A stretch of 64,000 nucleotides of DNA from Paratinospora sagittata (lineage: Eukaryota; Streptophyta; Magnoliopsida; Ranunculales; Menispermaceae), in NCBI GenBank assembly GCA_035771175.1, contig CM069594.1, positions 12,524,620 to 12,588,619 on the forward strand, in the 5' to 3' direction. The notes beneath the pieces are model-generated. The model was not told the DNA's origin, ran no database searches, and saw only the letters and a program-made list of their open reading frames with translations. Positions within the stretch are counted from its first letter, which is position 1; every line of letters starts with the position of its first letter. Both the position numbers and the translations under genes were made by a program. Positions 9,276 through 21,018 of this stretch are shown one piece after another.

Positions 9276-10000
9276 ATTGAGGACTTTGCAATACCTTGAG
9301 GTAAAAAAGGCAAAAATCTGTGCAAGGTATAAATCACTTAATCACTACTATGATTATTTGAATACATATTTATGTTAAATTTGAAGTTATATGATCATCT
9401 CTAATCATCTATTGCTTGAAATGATTGAATATTTTTGGTCACATGATTAATTTGTTGATAAATGCTTTATGAGGTTTAATTATTAATGTTGATTGTTTAT
9501 GCATAAAAATATTTAGGAATGATTAATCGCATCTGATTAAAATCAGTACACAAGTGTCAAGGAGGACGTTAACAGTGTTTCAGGACACTACTAATTATGA
9601 TAGTAGGACACTAATACGCACAAAGCTATTAGTTGTTCAAGGACGCTTATTGCCAGGGAGGACGTTGATTGGTTTAAGCGATAGAGACAGTAGGACGCTA
9701 ATGCTCAATAGGTTGTAGCACGTGATGTGCGTCAGAAGCACACTTATTATTAGGGTAGTATATATATATTCGAACAGGGTGACTTAGTCGTCATTTTTAT
9801 CTATTGATGCCCTAGGACGCTCACTCTGAACGAACCGAGGAACTCGTTCCAAAATCATTGCTACTCATACGCTCAGTCGATTTTACCATAGTCGTTCTTC
9901 AATTTTTAGGTAAAACTTGATCTCTGTTAAAATTTGAACCTTTTGATCCCCATTTCACTTGTTTTCACCAAGACATTTCTATTAACCACCATTGTTATCG
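9276..10000 (+). other. Element A inter-ORF spacer with GGACGCT motifs
   Basis: Noncoding and AT-rich. Between about 9560 and 9820 it holds seven GGACGCT-like motifs (for example AGGACGTTAA, AGGACACTAA, AGGACGCTTA, AGGACGCTCA), the same core as the U3 array but without AGCGCCCT partners. The spacer of element C (33579-34350) has the same. A short TATATATAT run is at about 9761. Confidence 0.7.
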
Positions 10001-12699
10001 ATGACACCCAAAACCAAGAAGTTACGCACTTTCTCTCTTAGAAAGAGAGCTTTGTCACATTCACCACCTCTACCTAAGAGTGTTAGACAAAGACAAGTGG
10101 AATCTCATGCAGAACCTGCTGAGGTACCCATCGCCTCTGAACCTAATAATCCACCTCCAGTTGAAACATCAACCGATGTTCCTCAATCATCATCTTCAAC
10201 CCAGAAATCCAAGAAGGACGTTAAAGCTGAAAAGCTTGCCAACCGAGCCGTTATAGACGGTTGTTTTGTTGATTGTGATTTTTTCACTAATGCACATCTC
10301 GATGTGCTACCTTTGCTTGAGTTCTAGGGTTGGACTAAACTTCTCACCTACCATTCTAGATGGTATCCTAACCTTGTCAGACAATTCTTCCAACATCTTT
10401 AAGAGAAACCCAAATCAGGACTTGTGTGACAGTCCAAGGTAAGAAAAATCTATAGAGATTTCTCCTAAATTCTTTTCAAAATTTTTCTCATTGCCGTGTG
10501 ATAAAAGTGCCCATATACTTTCCTTCACCAAGGGAAAGTTTCTATTTGTAGGCTATGATTGCCTATCTACTTTGAATCTCATTTCAAGGAAGAAAGACCA
10601 TGCATCTGTTGATAAGAAACTTACAAACCAATCCTTTGAGCTCATTCCTAGGATTATCCACAATATCATCATCCACATCATTCAACCTAAGTCTGGCAGC
10701 AGGGGAATGTTACTAAATTTGATTTGTTTTTGATTTGGAGTATTCTCCAAAAGAAGAAGATCAACCTAGCGCACATTCTCATTCATGTTATCGACACCGT
10801 TATTAGTAGAGGAAGAAGTCTTCCATTTGGGATGTACCTCACTACTTTATTTGAGAGAAGTGGAGTTGACTTCAGTGATGAGAAAGTCAAAGAAACTAGC
10901 AGATATCACTGCATTGGGCAGACGACTATCAAATTGATGAGATATGCATATGTTTCTGCTTTGAAAAAGTTGTTCCCCACGTCTGAAGTTCCAAAAGAGG
11001 TGGAGACTGGACCACTTGCAGCAAGAGAGGAAGTTCAAGCTAAACAAGTAGATCACGTTGTTGAAGAACAAGCTGACAAGTTGTCAAAAATGTTAAGGTT
11101 GAACAGGTTGATCACGCCGAAGAAGACGTTTAAATTGAACAAGCTGATCAGACCATGGAAGAGGTAAATCAAATTGCTTAAGCTGTTATGGAGGCGCAAC
11201 TTTAAGAAAGAGTTGGAGAGGACTCTGAAACAACCATTTCTGATCTGCCATCTCTAAGGGATGTTTCTATGGAAAAAGAACCCCTTGATCAAAGGGAGGA
11301 AGCATTCTATGAACCTCCAGAGGAAATTCATGAAGAAAAACTTCAAGAAGGAATCCAGGATGTTGCTATGGAAATTCTTGAAGAGAGAGTTGATGAAACT
11401 GCCATTGTACCTCATGTTGGAGAAGAGGAGTACAATGAGGCAGAACAATTCGAAAGTGTTGCTCATGAGGTTGGTGACCAAGATAATGAATCTTCACCAT
11501 CTCACTCTCACTACAATGAACATGCAGCCCCACAGTTTGATGAAGAGGATTTTCTGAGGAGAATTAGAGAGGATCAAGAATATATGAACTCTAAACTGTT
11601 TAACACAATAATAGAAGAATAGAACAGGCAGAATTCTGACATGTTGGGAGCAACCCAACATTTGACACAGCTGAAGCATGAAGAACTTGAAGAAAGAAAA
11701 GCTTGCACTGAAAGTATGGTACAAGTTTAAGAAAAACTGAGTCAAGTTATTGAGCTAATGGATAAACAACTTGCGCTCATGCAGTCTTTTCCATCATCAA
11801 GTTCAACTACTACAACTAACAATGTGATGAAGGATGTTCAAGATAATTTACAGTCCATCAACGCGTTTATGAAGGCCTTTGTCACTTCAGTTGGTCATAA
11901 ACCAACTCAGCCTCAGCCACAACCAACTCAAATGCAGCCTTCACAGCAAAGTCAACCCCAACCTTAACCTTAATCAAGTCATCCAGAGAGGATGCAGCCA
12001 AGCCAACCTCAAGATGGATCAAATGGTGCTATCCTAAAGAAGATTTATGAAGATATTCAGAATATGAAGGGTCATGTTGCTGAATCTTCAAAGGACACAA
12101 CCACCATTGATGCGTTACAGTCAGTATTGAATGCAATTCTAGATCAAGTTTGTAATAAAACTGACTTGGATCCAGTGCTAAAGGCCATATCAAATTTAAA
12201 GGGTAGTGTTTTAGTTGATACTGTTCGGCCAACACCCTTTGAGGACAATAGGTTGACTAAGATTCTTGATGCTGTCAATCAAGCTTATGAGAAGATGTGC
12301 TCTATTGAGTACAAAATGCCCTTCTTAGCATTCACAATCATAGATCTCTCCTACACCATCACCATTGTAGCAAATCGAGTGGAAGATGTACTTGGTTTCT
12401 TCGAGGATCTCTTCAAAGCTATGAACAATTGACTTCATTCCACAGTTTGGTACATTGCTTCGAGTATGAAGAGATTTGAAATGCTTTTTCATCTCTCAGA
12501 GAAACATGGAGTAAATGTTCCACCATCACCTAGAGCCCCAGCTTTCAAGAGACCACAAGGTCCAAAGGAGTCTGATAGACTTCTAGGCATTCTGGAGTGT
12601 GAAGAAGAAGAGGAGTCTGATGAAAAACCATTGCACAAAGTGTCACGAAAGATATCACCTCCACCAGTGGCAGAAACTCAGATGTTTTCGAGTACTAAA
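10001..12699 (+). pseudogene. Element A ORF2 (PF20167-like plus coiled region), 5' part, broken
   Basis: Begins MTPKTKK at 10001, as does element C ORF2 (34351). The order is a basic Pro/Ser-rich head; a conserved block VIDGCFVDCDFF...LLEF*GWTKLLTYHSRWYPNLV (about 10250-10375); NLSFELIPRIIHN-type block (10630-10700) leading into ILQKKKINLAHILIHVIDT and LPFGMYLTTLFERSGVDFS (10738-10880); then an acidic region, a Gln/Pro-rich linker (11905-11970) and a repetitive helical region (SVLNAILDQV, LKAISNLKGSV). The first blocks resemble the 'putative plant transposon protein' domain (PF20167, from memory). Function unknown. Stops and frameshifts occur throughout. The frame runs into solo LTR B and resumes at 15272. 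Confidence 0.7.
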
Positions 12700-13192
12700 T
12701 GTTAACTTATACGGTTCATCACTTAGCTCGTCCCTAAATATACTTTGATAAAGTATATTTTGATGATCACAAACAAAATATTTTTTGGTGCTAACGAGCG
12801 TTTATCAAGAACTTATCTCAGCACCAAAGGAAAAAAAAAGCCAAGGAACGATTCGATCAAGTTTCAAGTCTACATCTATCGATCAACGTTCAAGTCATTC
12901 AACTCCTTCCAAAGCTCTTATTGACGATCTCATAATGAAGAGTTGGATTTAACGATTATGAGAAATGAGAAACACACAAAGTATTTCAGGTATATCTTTC
13001 TCTAATCGACATTGCTCAAAAGTTTTCCAAAACCATGCACAAATCACTTGCATACTTGCATGTTTTGATCTTACATTTTATGGTATTTCAAATGATTTAA
13101 TTTTATATATTTAATTTAAAATTTATCGAGTTTTTATTCACATTTATACTTTTTTCTAATCGCGAGTCAAAACTATTTTTAAAGAGTTTTTC

Positions 13193-13870
13193 AGGACGCT
13201 AATGAAATAACAACGCTCTCCTGAACTTGATAAGTCAGGACGCTGATAGTTCATTAGGACGCTGATAACGTTTAAGGTTGAATTGAACTAATTTATCAGG
13301 ACACTTACTTGTATAGTAGCGGCCTCCTTTATTAGTCAACCTCTGAAGTTATCAGGAAGCTGACTCAGCATCAGCTCATTGAAAGATTTCTTAAGTTCTT
13401 GAAAGAATGTCTCTTTGAGGACGCTGATAATTATAAGTTGAATAATCTATCAAGACGCTACCTGGATAGGAGTGCCCTCACCTTTGGGAATCAATTTAGT
13501 AACTTTTAGGACGCTAATTGTCCTTCAGCGTGTTTGTGTTTTATTTCAAATGTTTTAACCAAAAGGACACTTACATAGTTGTAGTGCCCTCATGTTTTGT
13601 TTTATGCTTTAAACTGGTAGGACGCTTACTCGGATAGTAGCGCCCTCATGTACTTAACTTTTTTAAAACATAGCAGGACGCTAAATGTGCATTAGTGCCC
13701 TTAAGATTAAGTCGTTTAAATATCAAAGAAAGTCAAGACGCTCACAAGCTTGTAGCGCCCTAACTTAATTGTTCAGCATGACGCTTATACGTAATGAGCG
13801 CCCTCAAGGAATAAAACGACAAAGTTGATATTATGCGTTAGGACACTGATTACATAATCAAGACGCTAAT
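13193..13870 (+). repeat. GGACGCT / AGCGCCCT array in LTR B
   Basis: More than ten degenerate AGGACGCT(A/G/T)A motifs with AGTAGCGCCCTCA-type partners, for example AGGACGCTTACTCGGATAG followed by TAGCGCCCTCATG near 13620-13650. Same orientation and same place (upstream of TATA) as in element A. Confidence 0.8.
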
Positions 13871-14140
13871 TCAACAACCGTCACTGTTTGAACAAGTACA
13901 CTACATAAGTTTACTTTTTCAGAACAAACCTTTGAATAGAGTCCTTTTCAGACCTATCAGAGATCGCCTCTGATACATGAAATAAGTTTTTCTAAAACTT
14001 TCCTTTTTTCATAAAATCTGAAAAGAACTAGAATGTTGGTGAAGATTGCAGTTACCATTTTCATATAATATTCTAGCCGTTGTATGTATACGTTCATATT
14101 ATTCGAACTTCAAATGTCTAACGACTACGTCCCACTAAGT

Positions 14141-14150
14141 CTATAAATAC
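14141..14150 (+). promoter_or_regulatory. TATA box of LTR B
   Basis: CTATAAATAC followed by CAGTACTTAG, homologous to the TATA context of element A. Confidence 0.6.
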
Positions 14151-14850
14151 CAGTACTTAGGACCAAACAACTCGCCAATCATTTTGTATTGTGCCAATAC
14201 TTTTTGAAAGTTAGTCTGTGTCAAAATGTTTTCATTATCTAAACTTTCAAAGTATTTTTCACTGATACCTTATGTATTCAAATGATTTTCATAATATGTT
14301 TGAAAATCTATTTGATCTGGTATCAACTCAAATTCTCAGCACTGATTCATATTTGGTATCATTCTTGCTGGAAATAAAATTTGAGAAATAGTTCAAGATA
14401 TACACTTGTACTGGATTTCATATCTTAAGTACTGTATTGAACTATATCAGTAGTTGCGTTAACTACTGATCACTGAAACAGAAGTTTTCATACTTATATT
14501 TTATATCTATTTTGAAACTGTCCGTGTCTTTGATTTACACCAGTCCTTCGTGTTATAAGTCAATCTTTATTCGGTATATACTATTTTCGAAGAAGCACTG
14601 ATTTTCATATCATATCATTCATGCTTTTTGAAACTGCACTTGAGCAATACTGAACATTGGAAGGTAAAGGACTGAAGGTGTTTTTCAACTTAGCATTACG
14701 TATTCATATTTCATATCTTTGTAAAGTGTTCTACTCAGTTAGAACCAACATTTTTAGTGTTGTAATGTTGGTGTGTTTCTGGACTGAAACAACCTGGTCA
14801 AGTGAAGGTAATTCACTTAATGATTTCAGGATTGAAATCATGTAAGGTTA

Positions 14851-15055
14851 TCTCTGATCCTGTAAAAGAGAAACGGTTCTTCCTTATCCCGTAAAAGGAA
14901 AACGGTTCTTCCTTATCCCGTAAAAGGAACATGAGTTTCTCCTCATCCAGGAAAAAGGAAATTTGGTTCATCCTTAGCTCGTGAAAGGATAGGTTTGCCT
15001 TTAACCTGAAAAGGTTAATTGTAACGGTTTGGTTCTCACCCGTAAGAGAATCAGT
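14851..15055 (+). repeat. Hairpin array in R/U5 of LTR B
   Basis: Hairpins at 14851-14871 (TCTCT/AGAGA), 14880-14900 and 14909-14929 (TTCCTT/AAGGAA, a 29-bp tandem copy), 14970-14990 (ATCCTT/AAGGAT) and 15033-15050 (TTCTC/GAGAA). Loop cores are ATCCCGTA, ATCCTGTA, AGCTCGTG and ACCCGTA. Stem bases differ from unit to unit but still pair. Confidence 0.8.
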
Positions 15056-15271
15056 TAGTGGATTGAGAAAATCCTAATTGGGAGATTAGGTAGTGGACGT
15101 AAGCTTGACCGAACCACTATAAATTTATGTGTCTCACGTTTGCAATTTAGACTGTGTTTTATTTTGCATCCAAACCCAATATACTCATGTACATCACTAA
15201 GTTATTGGAAAATAATTTAAGATTGGCCATCTCACCCAATTCGACCCCCTCTGGGGTGGACCAACACTAAA

Positions 15272-15537
15272 CGCAAATATCCAACCAGACCTGAGTTCAA
15301 AGGCCATACACCATCATCATAATTTGCTTTCGGTCTCGCTGACAGACGTGCAAAGGGAGTTAAGCTTGCTCCACCTCCTAATCCTTCCAAATCAAGTGTT
15401 TCAAAGGAAGTACTTAAAAATTTCTTAAGGAAGTAAAGGCAGCTGACCAAGCCGAGGAGAAGGAAGGAAGTTCAAGTAGATCAAAGAAGGATGAAGATGA
15501 AAGAAAAAGGAAAGGAAAAGGCCCCAATTCTAGCTAG
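15272..15537 (+). pseudogene. Element A ORF2, 3' end
   Basis: Resumes ORF2 after solo LTR B with RKYPTRPEFKG, then a stop, FAFGLADRRAKGVK and a very Lys/Glu/Arg-rich tail ending near the TAG at 15535. Element C ORF2 shows the matching blocks VVRPQFEGVKL, FATGLAERYR and a Lys-rich end (KGKGKKK) at 36740-36969. The basic tail could bind nucleic acid, which would suit a protein made by an element whose gag has no zinc knuckle; this is inference. At least one in-frame stop (TAA near 15322) is present. Confidence 0.7.
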
Positions 15538-15932
15538 CCTATCTATTTTTTGATGTTTTCAAAAGGGGGAGAAGAGATTGGATACAATTAAAGGCAATGT
15601 TAGCTCCGGGAAGCTACAAGATAGGGGGAGGATGCACTATAAATGTATTGTATATGTCTCTTACATGTTGGTATAGTAAAAGTTCAAAACTCGTGTTATC
15701 ACTATATTTTGTCTGATCTGACTTATTGGCCTTGAATGAATATCAACTGATCTGTTTGCTCTGATCTGATTTGTATTTTGCATTGAGCATTAAATTATTG
15801 GTTAATCTTGAATGACTGCAATTTTTGATACCTATGCACCATGCTAATGTGACTTACGTGAAAATATGTATATCTGTGTATCACTTAGCCTAATGGTACT
15901 TGAGTGTTTGAAATCATCAAAAAGGGGGAGAT
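15538..15932 (+). other. Element A 3' untranslated region with two polypurine tracts
   Basis: TCAAAAGGGGGAGAAGAGA (about 15556-15574) follows the ORF2 stop, and AAAAAGGGGGAGAT (15919-15932) abuts the 3' LTR. Element C repeats the arrangement (36998-37013 and 37323-37338). The second is the standard PPT; the first may be an internal plus-strand primer. The 330 bases between show no coding sequence. Confidence 0.7.
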
Positions 15933-16743
15933 TGTTATCTCAAGAAACTCCATGATGAGAATGTTTTGATGATTCCAAACTACTCATGTTTGTATATCTA
16001 ATGATCTTGTTAAGTGTTTTAGAACTATCAAGAACCTAGATCAAAGAGCAGTGCTTACAAGTCTATTGAAAGATCAATGCCTCGAGTTTTTTTAAGTACT
16101 TAGGATGTAAAACTTTCGATCAAATAACCCTTAGCAAGTTTAACATATTTGCATGTTTTGATCTATGTGTTTGAAAGGTTTTCTTAAAAGATTTAAATTC
16201 TTAAGCGATTCATTTTTTAGTTTGATCGAATTTCCAGCTGATTTGACTAAGTTTTGAAAGACAAAATTATTTTACAAAATCAGTCTTTAAGTATTTGATG
16301 AGGATGCTAACGTCTCAGAAGCACCTTCCTGAACTTGGTAAGTCAGGACGCTGATGATATATTAGGACACTGATAATGTTCAAGGTTGAAAAGTTCATAT
16401 CTATCCGGACGCTTACTTTGTCAGTAGCGCCCTCATTGAATCAACCAAGGAACTTATCATGACGCGGATTGAACATCATCTCGCTGATCATTCTCAAACA
16501 TTAGGACACTGATGGTCTAGTACCGCCCTTATGTTTTTGGTTGTTTTAAAAGTTTTAAACATCAGGACGGTTACATTTTTAGTAGCGCCCTTATAGTTTT
16601 TAGCGTTGAATGTTAGGACGCTTAGATCATCAGTAGCGCCCATGTGATTTTAAGTGTTTCAAAACATGTAAGGACGCTTATCTTCAAATAGCGCCCTCAT
16701 AACTTTATTCGTTTTTAAATGTTAAGTAAGTTAGGACGCTTAC
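15933..16743 (+). repeat. Element A 3' LTR, segment 1
   Basis: Begins TGTTATCTCAAG and follows the 5' LTR (5887 onward) through the U3 array, breaking off at GGACGCTTAC where element D is inserted (TSD CTTAC). Confidence 0.92.
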
Positions 16744-18253
16744 TGATGCAATAAATTCTGATTCGCAAGTGTACGATTAGTCAAGTTATAATAAATCTGA
16801 GGTGAGTCGGGTTATCGTATCCACAGGGATTGTTTACCTCACCAATTACCTTTATCTAGTAATCAAACTATAGAGATTTAAATGAATTAAAAATCAAATG
16901 TAACTAATTTAAACTAAACGAATTATGAGAAAAATCAATATATGCGAAAACCTAGAGAATCGATTTCACCTAACTATCAACTATGTTCTTTTTCAAATAT
17001 TTATCATCAATGTATTCACTTAGTTTACAAGCTAGAAATTCTAATGTTTCTAACACCCTTTCTCGAGTGCTGCGTTAGAGCATATTCATAGGAATTGATC
17101 TTGACCTCTCGATAAAGATCTAATTCCTACAAACTCACTAAGATCTATGATTTCCATTAATGACTTCAAAGGGTCTCGATCTCCTATCGGTCTCATGATA
17201 ACCTAGGCTATATTTCCCTTGTTCCGATCCAAAGTACCCTCTCTCGAGTGCCGCACCCTAGAACTAAGTTCATCCAATCCGTGATCAAGAGATTAAAAGC
17301 ATCAACAACGGAGAAATATAAATAAACTATCATAAATCCATTATCAATAAGTAAAGCCCTAAACTAGAACATAGAATCAAAGTTAGGATCCATCTATCCT
17401 CTAGAACAAAAGATTAGTTCATAGCTTGAATGAAAATAAACCAAGACATGGAGAAAACTTTAATAAGAAACATAAATAGCAAACTAGAAAATCTGGAGCT
17501 TGAATCTTCTTTTGAATCTTCGCGTTCCTTCCTCTTAGCCGTCTTGTTCTCTTCTCCCGTATGTTCTCTCTAATCTCTCTTCTCTAAAATCCCTAAGGAA
17601 TGATGTATTTATGTGCCCAAGCCAATAACAAGTCGTCCAAGAGAAGTCCAAGTTGAATTAGGAAAATTCGCAACAAAATTAGAAAATTTCTAATTTTGAA
17701 TCCCACATCTGCTTTCTTCATCACCGTTTTTGGGATTGTTCTCCACTCCAAATCCACCTCAAAACCCTTCTATCTTATAGTATTTCAAGTAAGGAATCCA
17801 TAGAAACAAACCACGTCCAATTCGAAGTTGAATTGAGAACGTTACGGGCGAAACAAAAAATTCGCGCCTCAGTTGCCTTTTGCGGAGCGCCGCGACGCTA
17901 GAATTGAGCGTTGCGACACTCAGAATGTATGTTTGGGCGTTTTTTCTTGATTTTCTTCACTTTTTGACTTGTGTTTTCTTCATGTATCTTCATTGCATCT
18001 TCGTGTTTCATGTTTCCATCATCCAAGTTGACTCTAAACACCTACAAAACAAATCAAAACAAATCAAAACAAATGATTAAAACAATTATAAGATCAACTA
18101 AACCAACTTATAAAATTAAATACCAAAATATATATCAAAAGTTGGCTAAACTAACAAATAGACCAAACCAAGATAAACACATCAAATATGAATAAACTAA
18201 CCTAAAACTCATCCAAAACATATTCTAAAACACATTTAAATGTCAACTTATCA
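16744..18253 (-). repeat. Element D 3' LTR (left copy)
   Basis: 1510 bp; on the plus strand TGATGCAATAAATTC...CAACTTATCA. Compared with the right copy it lacks one 164-bp unit and is otherwise the same length. Confidence 0.93.
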
Positions 18254-19991
18254 AATATCCCCAAACTTAGGACTTTGATCGTCCCGAGCAAAGGGAAAAC
18301 AAAACTATAATTCAACTAACTCAATGAGCAATCTACCATCCTATTCTCAAACAAATTAAAATTTGATTCAAAATTTACATGCATACCATCATCATGACCT
18401 CTAAGATCACGTTGAAAGATAATAACTTATCGGAAAGTTTCAAGAGTGTTAGAGTCTAGATTTTTAATCCAACCCTTCACCTAACCTCATCTTCCATTCT
18501 CAAGCACACCATCACATAGTCAATATCATAAAACCATTCATGAAATTTATAGATAAGTGCAAGCAAGTATAAAGTATATGTGATCTCTAATATATATATA
18601 TAGTGAATCCCATAGGCAAATCTTTTATACCACTCTGCACTAATGTAGATCACATGTCATTTAGAATCAATAGGTCTTTCCTAGGTTGTAATGTATGGCC
18701 AAGGTTCAAAGGTAGGGAAAAATCCGAACAATTTAGGCTCAAAACACCCTAACACTTTGATTATTTGCAAACATCCACAACGTTACATTTAGAACCAAAC
18801 AAAACCTTCAATAACAACACATATAAACTTCAAATATTCAGCTTTTTCATTCAATCCCCGTTCTTTTGTTTCCATTTTTTTTTCATAGAATACTACACCC
18901 CCAAACTTATTTCTTTTCATATCACATAGGCATAGCATTATTTTATTTATTTATTTATTTTTAAATATAACAAACTTTGCAAATTCTCAATATACTTTTC
19001 TTCATCACCTTCTTTTCATTCTTTTTCTCAAACTTGTTCTAGGATTTCTAAAGATCTAATATATATAACTTTACCTGCACACATCCAATCCAAACAAATC
19101 ATGATTCCATAAAATCAACCACACTAGACATGTAGAGAATTTCAAACAAAACCAAGTTCAAAGTTGAATCAAGCACACAAACTTAAAATATCTCTCTACA
19201 TTCTCCTGGAGTCATGTTCATATACACGTTCTCTTATCATAGGCCATTCAGAAAAATAAAATAAAATTAGAATTTGTAAGATCATAGGATATCCTAACCT
19301 AAAACTACCCCATCTTTACCATGACAAATCAAAAATCAAAACTCTCCCCCCAAACTTAAAACAAGCATTGTCCTCAATGGTTCACAAAACAAAATCAAAG
19401 AATGGATGGAAATAAAAGAAATAGAGGTTGAGAAAACCCCCTTGAACCTAAAAGGTTGAAGTCTCCACATAAGCTCATCATCCTCTTCATGTAGCTGGCA
19501 CAAGGACCCCCAAACTTGATTTAGAACCTGGAAAAAGATAGCAAAAAACATATCATTGGCAAAGGTGGATACTAATCAACTAAATAAACTGAATAAATAA
19601 ATAAAAACATAAAACATAAAAGAAACTGATGGGTTACCTCCCAACAAGAGTTTAGTTTAGAGTCGTCAGCCCGACTTCTTCTACTCGCTTAAACTGAGTA
19701 TCTATCCTTATGATTTCGAGCATCCTCTCGTCTTCCTCGTTGTTCAGACTTGATGATGGACTTATCGGACTTGTATACATCGCCCACAAAAATTTATACG
19801 ATTGATCCTCCAGTGAAAACGTGAAGTTTGATGAATCATCACTCCCTACATATGGAAGATGTCATCAAAATATTCAGTTGGTCCTTTCCAAATGTTTAAG
19901 CATTGACCACCAAGCACCTCTAAATGTCTTTGAATCTTTTTATCAACCCCCTCAACTTTCTTTTGAAGTACATGGGCAAACGGATCTTCAT
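18254..19991 (-). other. Element D 3' noncoding region and PPT
   Basis: AATATCCCCAAACTTAGGAC next to the LTR is, on the minus strand, the PPT (AAGTTTGGGGATATT). The rest is AT-rich and has no convincing ORF. It is homologous to 39191-40870 of element F, including a second purine tract near 19347 (AAGTTTGGGGGGAGAG on the minus strand). In complete Athila elements this zone carries pol and an env-like gene, both missing here. Confidence 0.75.
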
Positions 19992-20892
19992 TTATGCATA
20001 TTCCTGGACATCCAAACACTCCTCCACACTAGTAGGCACCAATTCATTGTATGGCATCATAAGCTCACTTGATTGCGCATCCAGGGGCATCTCTTGATCA
20101 TTACACTCAAGTACATCTTGTTGAATATTCGTTTTTTCTTTCTTCAAGGCTTCATAGCGTTGTATCTCTTCTAGAATAGTCAACTGTCTTGGTGGTGGTG
20201 TTGGTGGTGTCATGTCTTGATATACTAAATCAGCTCCCTTGACATCTTCTTCATCGCTCAGGAAGGAATCTCCTTGATGTTGAGCATTAAGAGATGAAAT
20301 GATTTGCCCGATATAACCCTCTATATTTTTCATTAAAGCTTCCATTCTATCCAATTGAGTGCTTTCCTCCATTTTTTTTCATAAAATCAATAAGTAGATC
20401 TTCCAAGGACAGCTTCTTCTCCACTTGATTGTACAAATTCGCTTGAGGTTGCAACTTATTCCATTGATTATTTAACTTAGGCTCACTCTTATCTTACTTC
20501 TTTTCTGATAGATAATTAGTAAGTATATCTTCTAAAGATGGCTTCTTTGCCACTTGATTATGGATGCCCGGTAGAGGTTGCAAGATATTCCATTGATTGT
20601 CATACGAGTAGTTCTCATGGTTAGAAATACCCGAATGGTATTGATAGAGTAAAGGATCACCCATCCAATTATATGCCCAATTGTTACCATAATGAACTTG
20701 CTCCATACATGAATTCATTCCTGAATAGCCCATGCTTGCAATTCCCATTCTCTCTACAGTAGATTGAGATTTTGCCTCAATAAGCTCAGAAACTTGCTAC
20801 TGGAGCTTAGATATTGATGCCGACAACTCTTGAATAGGATCAACTGGCCTGAAACTATATTGAAAAGTTGAGTGATTAAAACTGTACGCCAT
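19992..20892 (-). pseudogene. Element D short gag-like ORF with internal duplication
   Basis: Reads on the minus strand from ATG 20892 (MAYSFNHSTFQYSF), through a stop at about 20793, to 19992. It corresponds to the C-terminal third of Athila gag: NNQW..LQP....NQVEKK.SLEDLL followed by a short Glu/Leu-rich helix and an acidic tail. The block occurs twice: YDNQWNILQPLPGIHNQVAK with KPSLEDIL, then NNQWNKLQPQANLYNQVEKK with LSLEDLL, about 125 bases apart. Element F has one copy (LQPPLGIYTQAQEKKPSLED, near 43790). The first half of gag (capsid) is absent, so this protein could not form a particle alone. It may only be transcribed leader with residual coding. Confidence 0.65.
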
Positions 20893-20994
20893 TTTGAAGA
20901 AAAAAAAATCAAAAAAATTAAAAAAAAATAAAAAAATACTAGATTAAAGTTTAAATCAATTACTAACGATATTGATGAAGTTAAAGTGAAACAA

Positions 20995-21012
20995 TCCCTA
21001 GCAGCGTCGCCA
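20995..21012 (-). promoter_or_regulatory. PBS of element D (tRNA-Asp type)
   Basis: Minus-strand TGGCGACGCTGCTAGGGA next to the right LTR matches 14 of 18 bases of the TGGCGCCGTTGCCGGGGA site that Athila/Tat-type elements use (tRNA-Asp, from family knowledge). It fixes the orientation. Confidence 0.75.
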
Positions 21013-21018
21013 AAAACT

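Larger units (their letters stand above)
12700..15266 (+). mobile_element. Solo LTR B inside element A ORF2
   Basis: 2567 bp, TGTTAACTTATACGG...GGACCAACA, flanked by the 5-bp TSD CTAAA (12695-12699 and 15267-15271). Removing it and one TSD rejoins ORF2 in frame. It contains a GGACGCT/AGCGCCCT array (13193-13870), a TATA box (14141) and a hairpin array (14851-15050), so it belongs to the A/C/M superfamily while being longer. Solo LTRs arise by LTR-LTR recombination after insertion. Confidence 0.95.
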
